From Evansella clarkii (GTDB lineage Bacteria > Bacillota > Bacilli > Bacillales > Salisediminibacteriaceae), in assembly GCF_002019695.1 (NCBI RefSeq), contig NZ_KV917376.1, positions 2,130,386 to 2,194,385 on the forward strand: a stretch of 64,000 bases of DNA. Direction: 5' to 3'. The notes under the pieces were generated by a model. The model was given only the letters and a program-made list of their open reading frames with translations, had not been told where the DNA came from and made no database searches. Positions 63,929 through 64,000 of this stretch are shown here, piece after piece. Positions within the stretch are counted from its first letter, which is position 1; each line of letters opens with the position of its first letter. Both the position numbers and the translations under genes were made by a program.

Positions 63929-63978
63929 TTGACATAATCATTAATAATCACTAATATAGGTATAGGGGTATATGTATA
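63929..63978 (+). promoter_or_regulatory. Promoter with CsoR/CstR-type operator O4 for a gene beyond the window
   Basis: TTGACA (63929-63934), 17-base spacer, TAATAT (63952-63957), followed at once by TATAGGGGTATATGTAT (63961-63977), the O1 motif. GAAGGGGG at 63992-63999 looks like the ribosome binding site of a gene starting just past position 64000. Confidence 0.75.
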
Positions 63979-64000
63979 TAAAATTTTATCTGAAGGGGGT

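Overview
This window is chromosomal DNA from a low-GC Gram-positive bacterium of the family Bacillaceae, probably a halophilic or alkaliphilic member. The 16S/23S/5S genes are of Bacillus type. Gene order matches Bacillus subtilis blocks: yugI-yuzA-yugJ-pgi-yugN-yugO, a yxlEFG-like trio, yuiD and acsA. Ribosome binding sites are strong, extracytoplasmic lipoproteins are acidic, and sodium-linked and TRAP transporters are present. I cannot name the genus from sequence alone.

Layout. 1-13.1 kb: the 5' end of a leftward IS-type transposase gene, then transport and envelope genes (AbgT-type carrier, 3D-domain protein, YuiD, a DctQMP TRAP transporter, a NhaC-like antiporter, BioY under a BirA operator, a nitrilase-fold amidase, a polar amino acid ABC transporter). 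13.6-21.0 kb: a complete rRNA operon with tandem promoters, followed by 16 tRNA genes. 21-26 kb: lipoprotein, triple NlpC/P60-like protein, yxlEFG-like exporter genes, DUF3006 protein. 26.4-29.9 kb: fixABCX, an electron-bifurcating ETF/quinone reductase. 30-41 kb: isochorismatase-like hydrolase and the yug block, interrupted by a compact aldehyde:ferredoxin oxidoreductase/molybdopterin module (MoeB-like, AOR, MoaD and a small partner). 41.3-42.5 kb: an isolated tRNA-Ala and a 193-bp tandem repeat array. 42.5-52.3 kb: an uncharacterised nuclease-like/winged-helix protein, YiaAB protein, LytTR regulator divergent from acsA, OFA-family MFS carrier, alpha-glucosidase, aroK and aroD. 52.4-64 kb: a sulfur/thiol redox region (Fdh-like ferredoxin and cytochrome b subunits, CoA-disulfide reductase-rhodanese, CcdA, TlpA/ResA thioredoxin, two-component system, DUF2892, rhodanese, TusA-rhodanese, DsrE, rhodanese-persulfide dioxygenase).

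How the genes work together. FixABCX and AOR both handle low-potential ferredoxin electrons. The last 12 kb reads as a sulfane-sulfur handling regulon: four similar GGGGTAT/TACCCC palindromes of the CsoR/CstR type lie in front of its transcription units, including the Fdh-like pair that lacks a catalytic subunit.

Most unusual signals. (1) A 57-codon reading frame at 54279-54449 has its own extended -10, Shine-Dalgarno site and terminator, but is interrupted by two in-frame UGA codons and ends in a hydrophobic helix: a candidate tiny membrane selenoprotein. (2) An approximately 80-bp structured repeat has fixed ends and spacing and a compensatory base change. It sits inside duplicated 5' halves of three tRNA genes and is nested in another repeat at a fourth site. 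(3) Other Bacillaceae-type hairpin repeats lie inside the rRNA operon and in intergenic islands.
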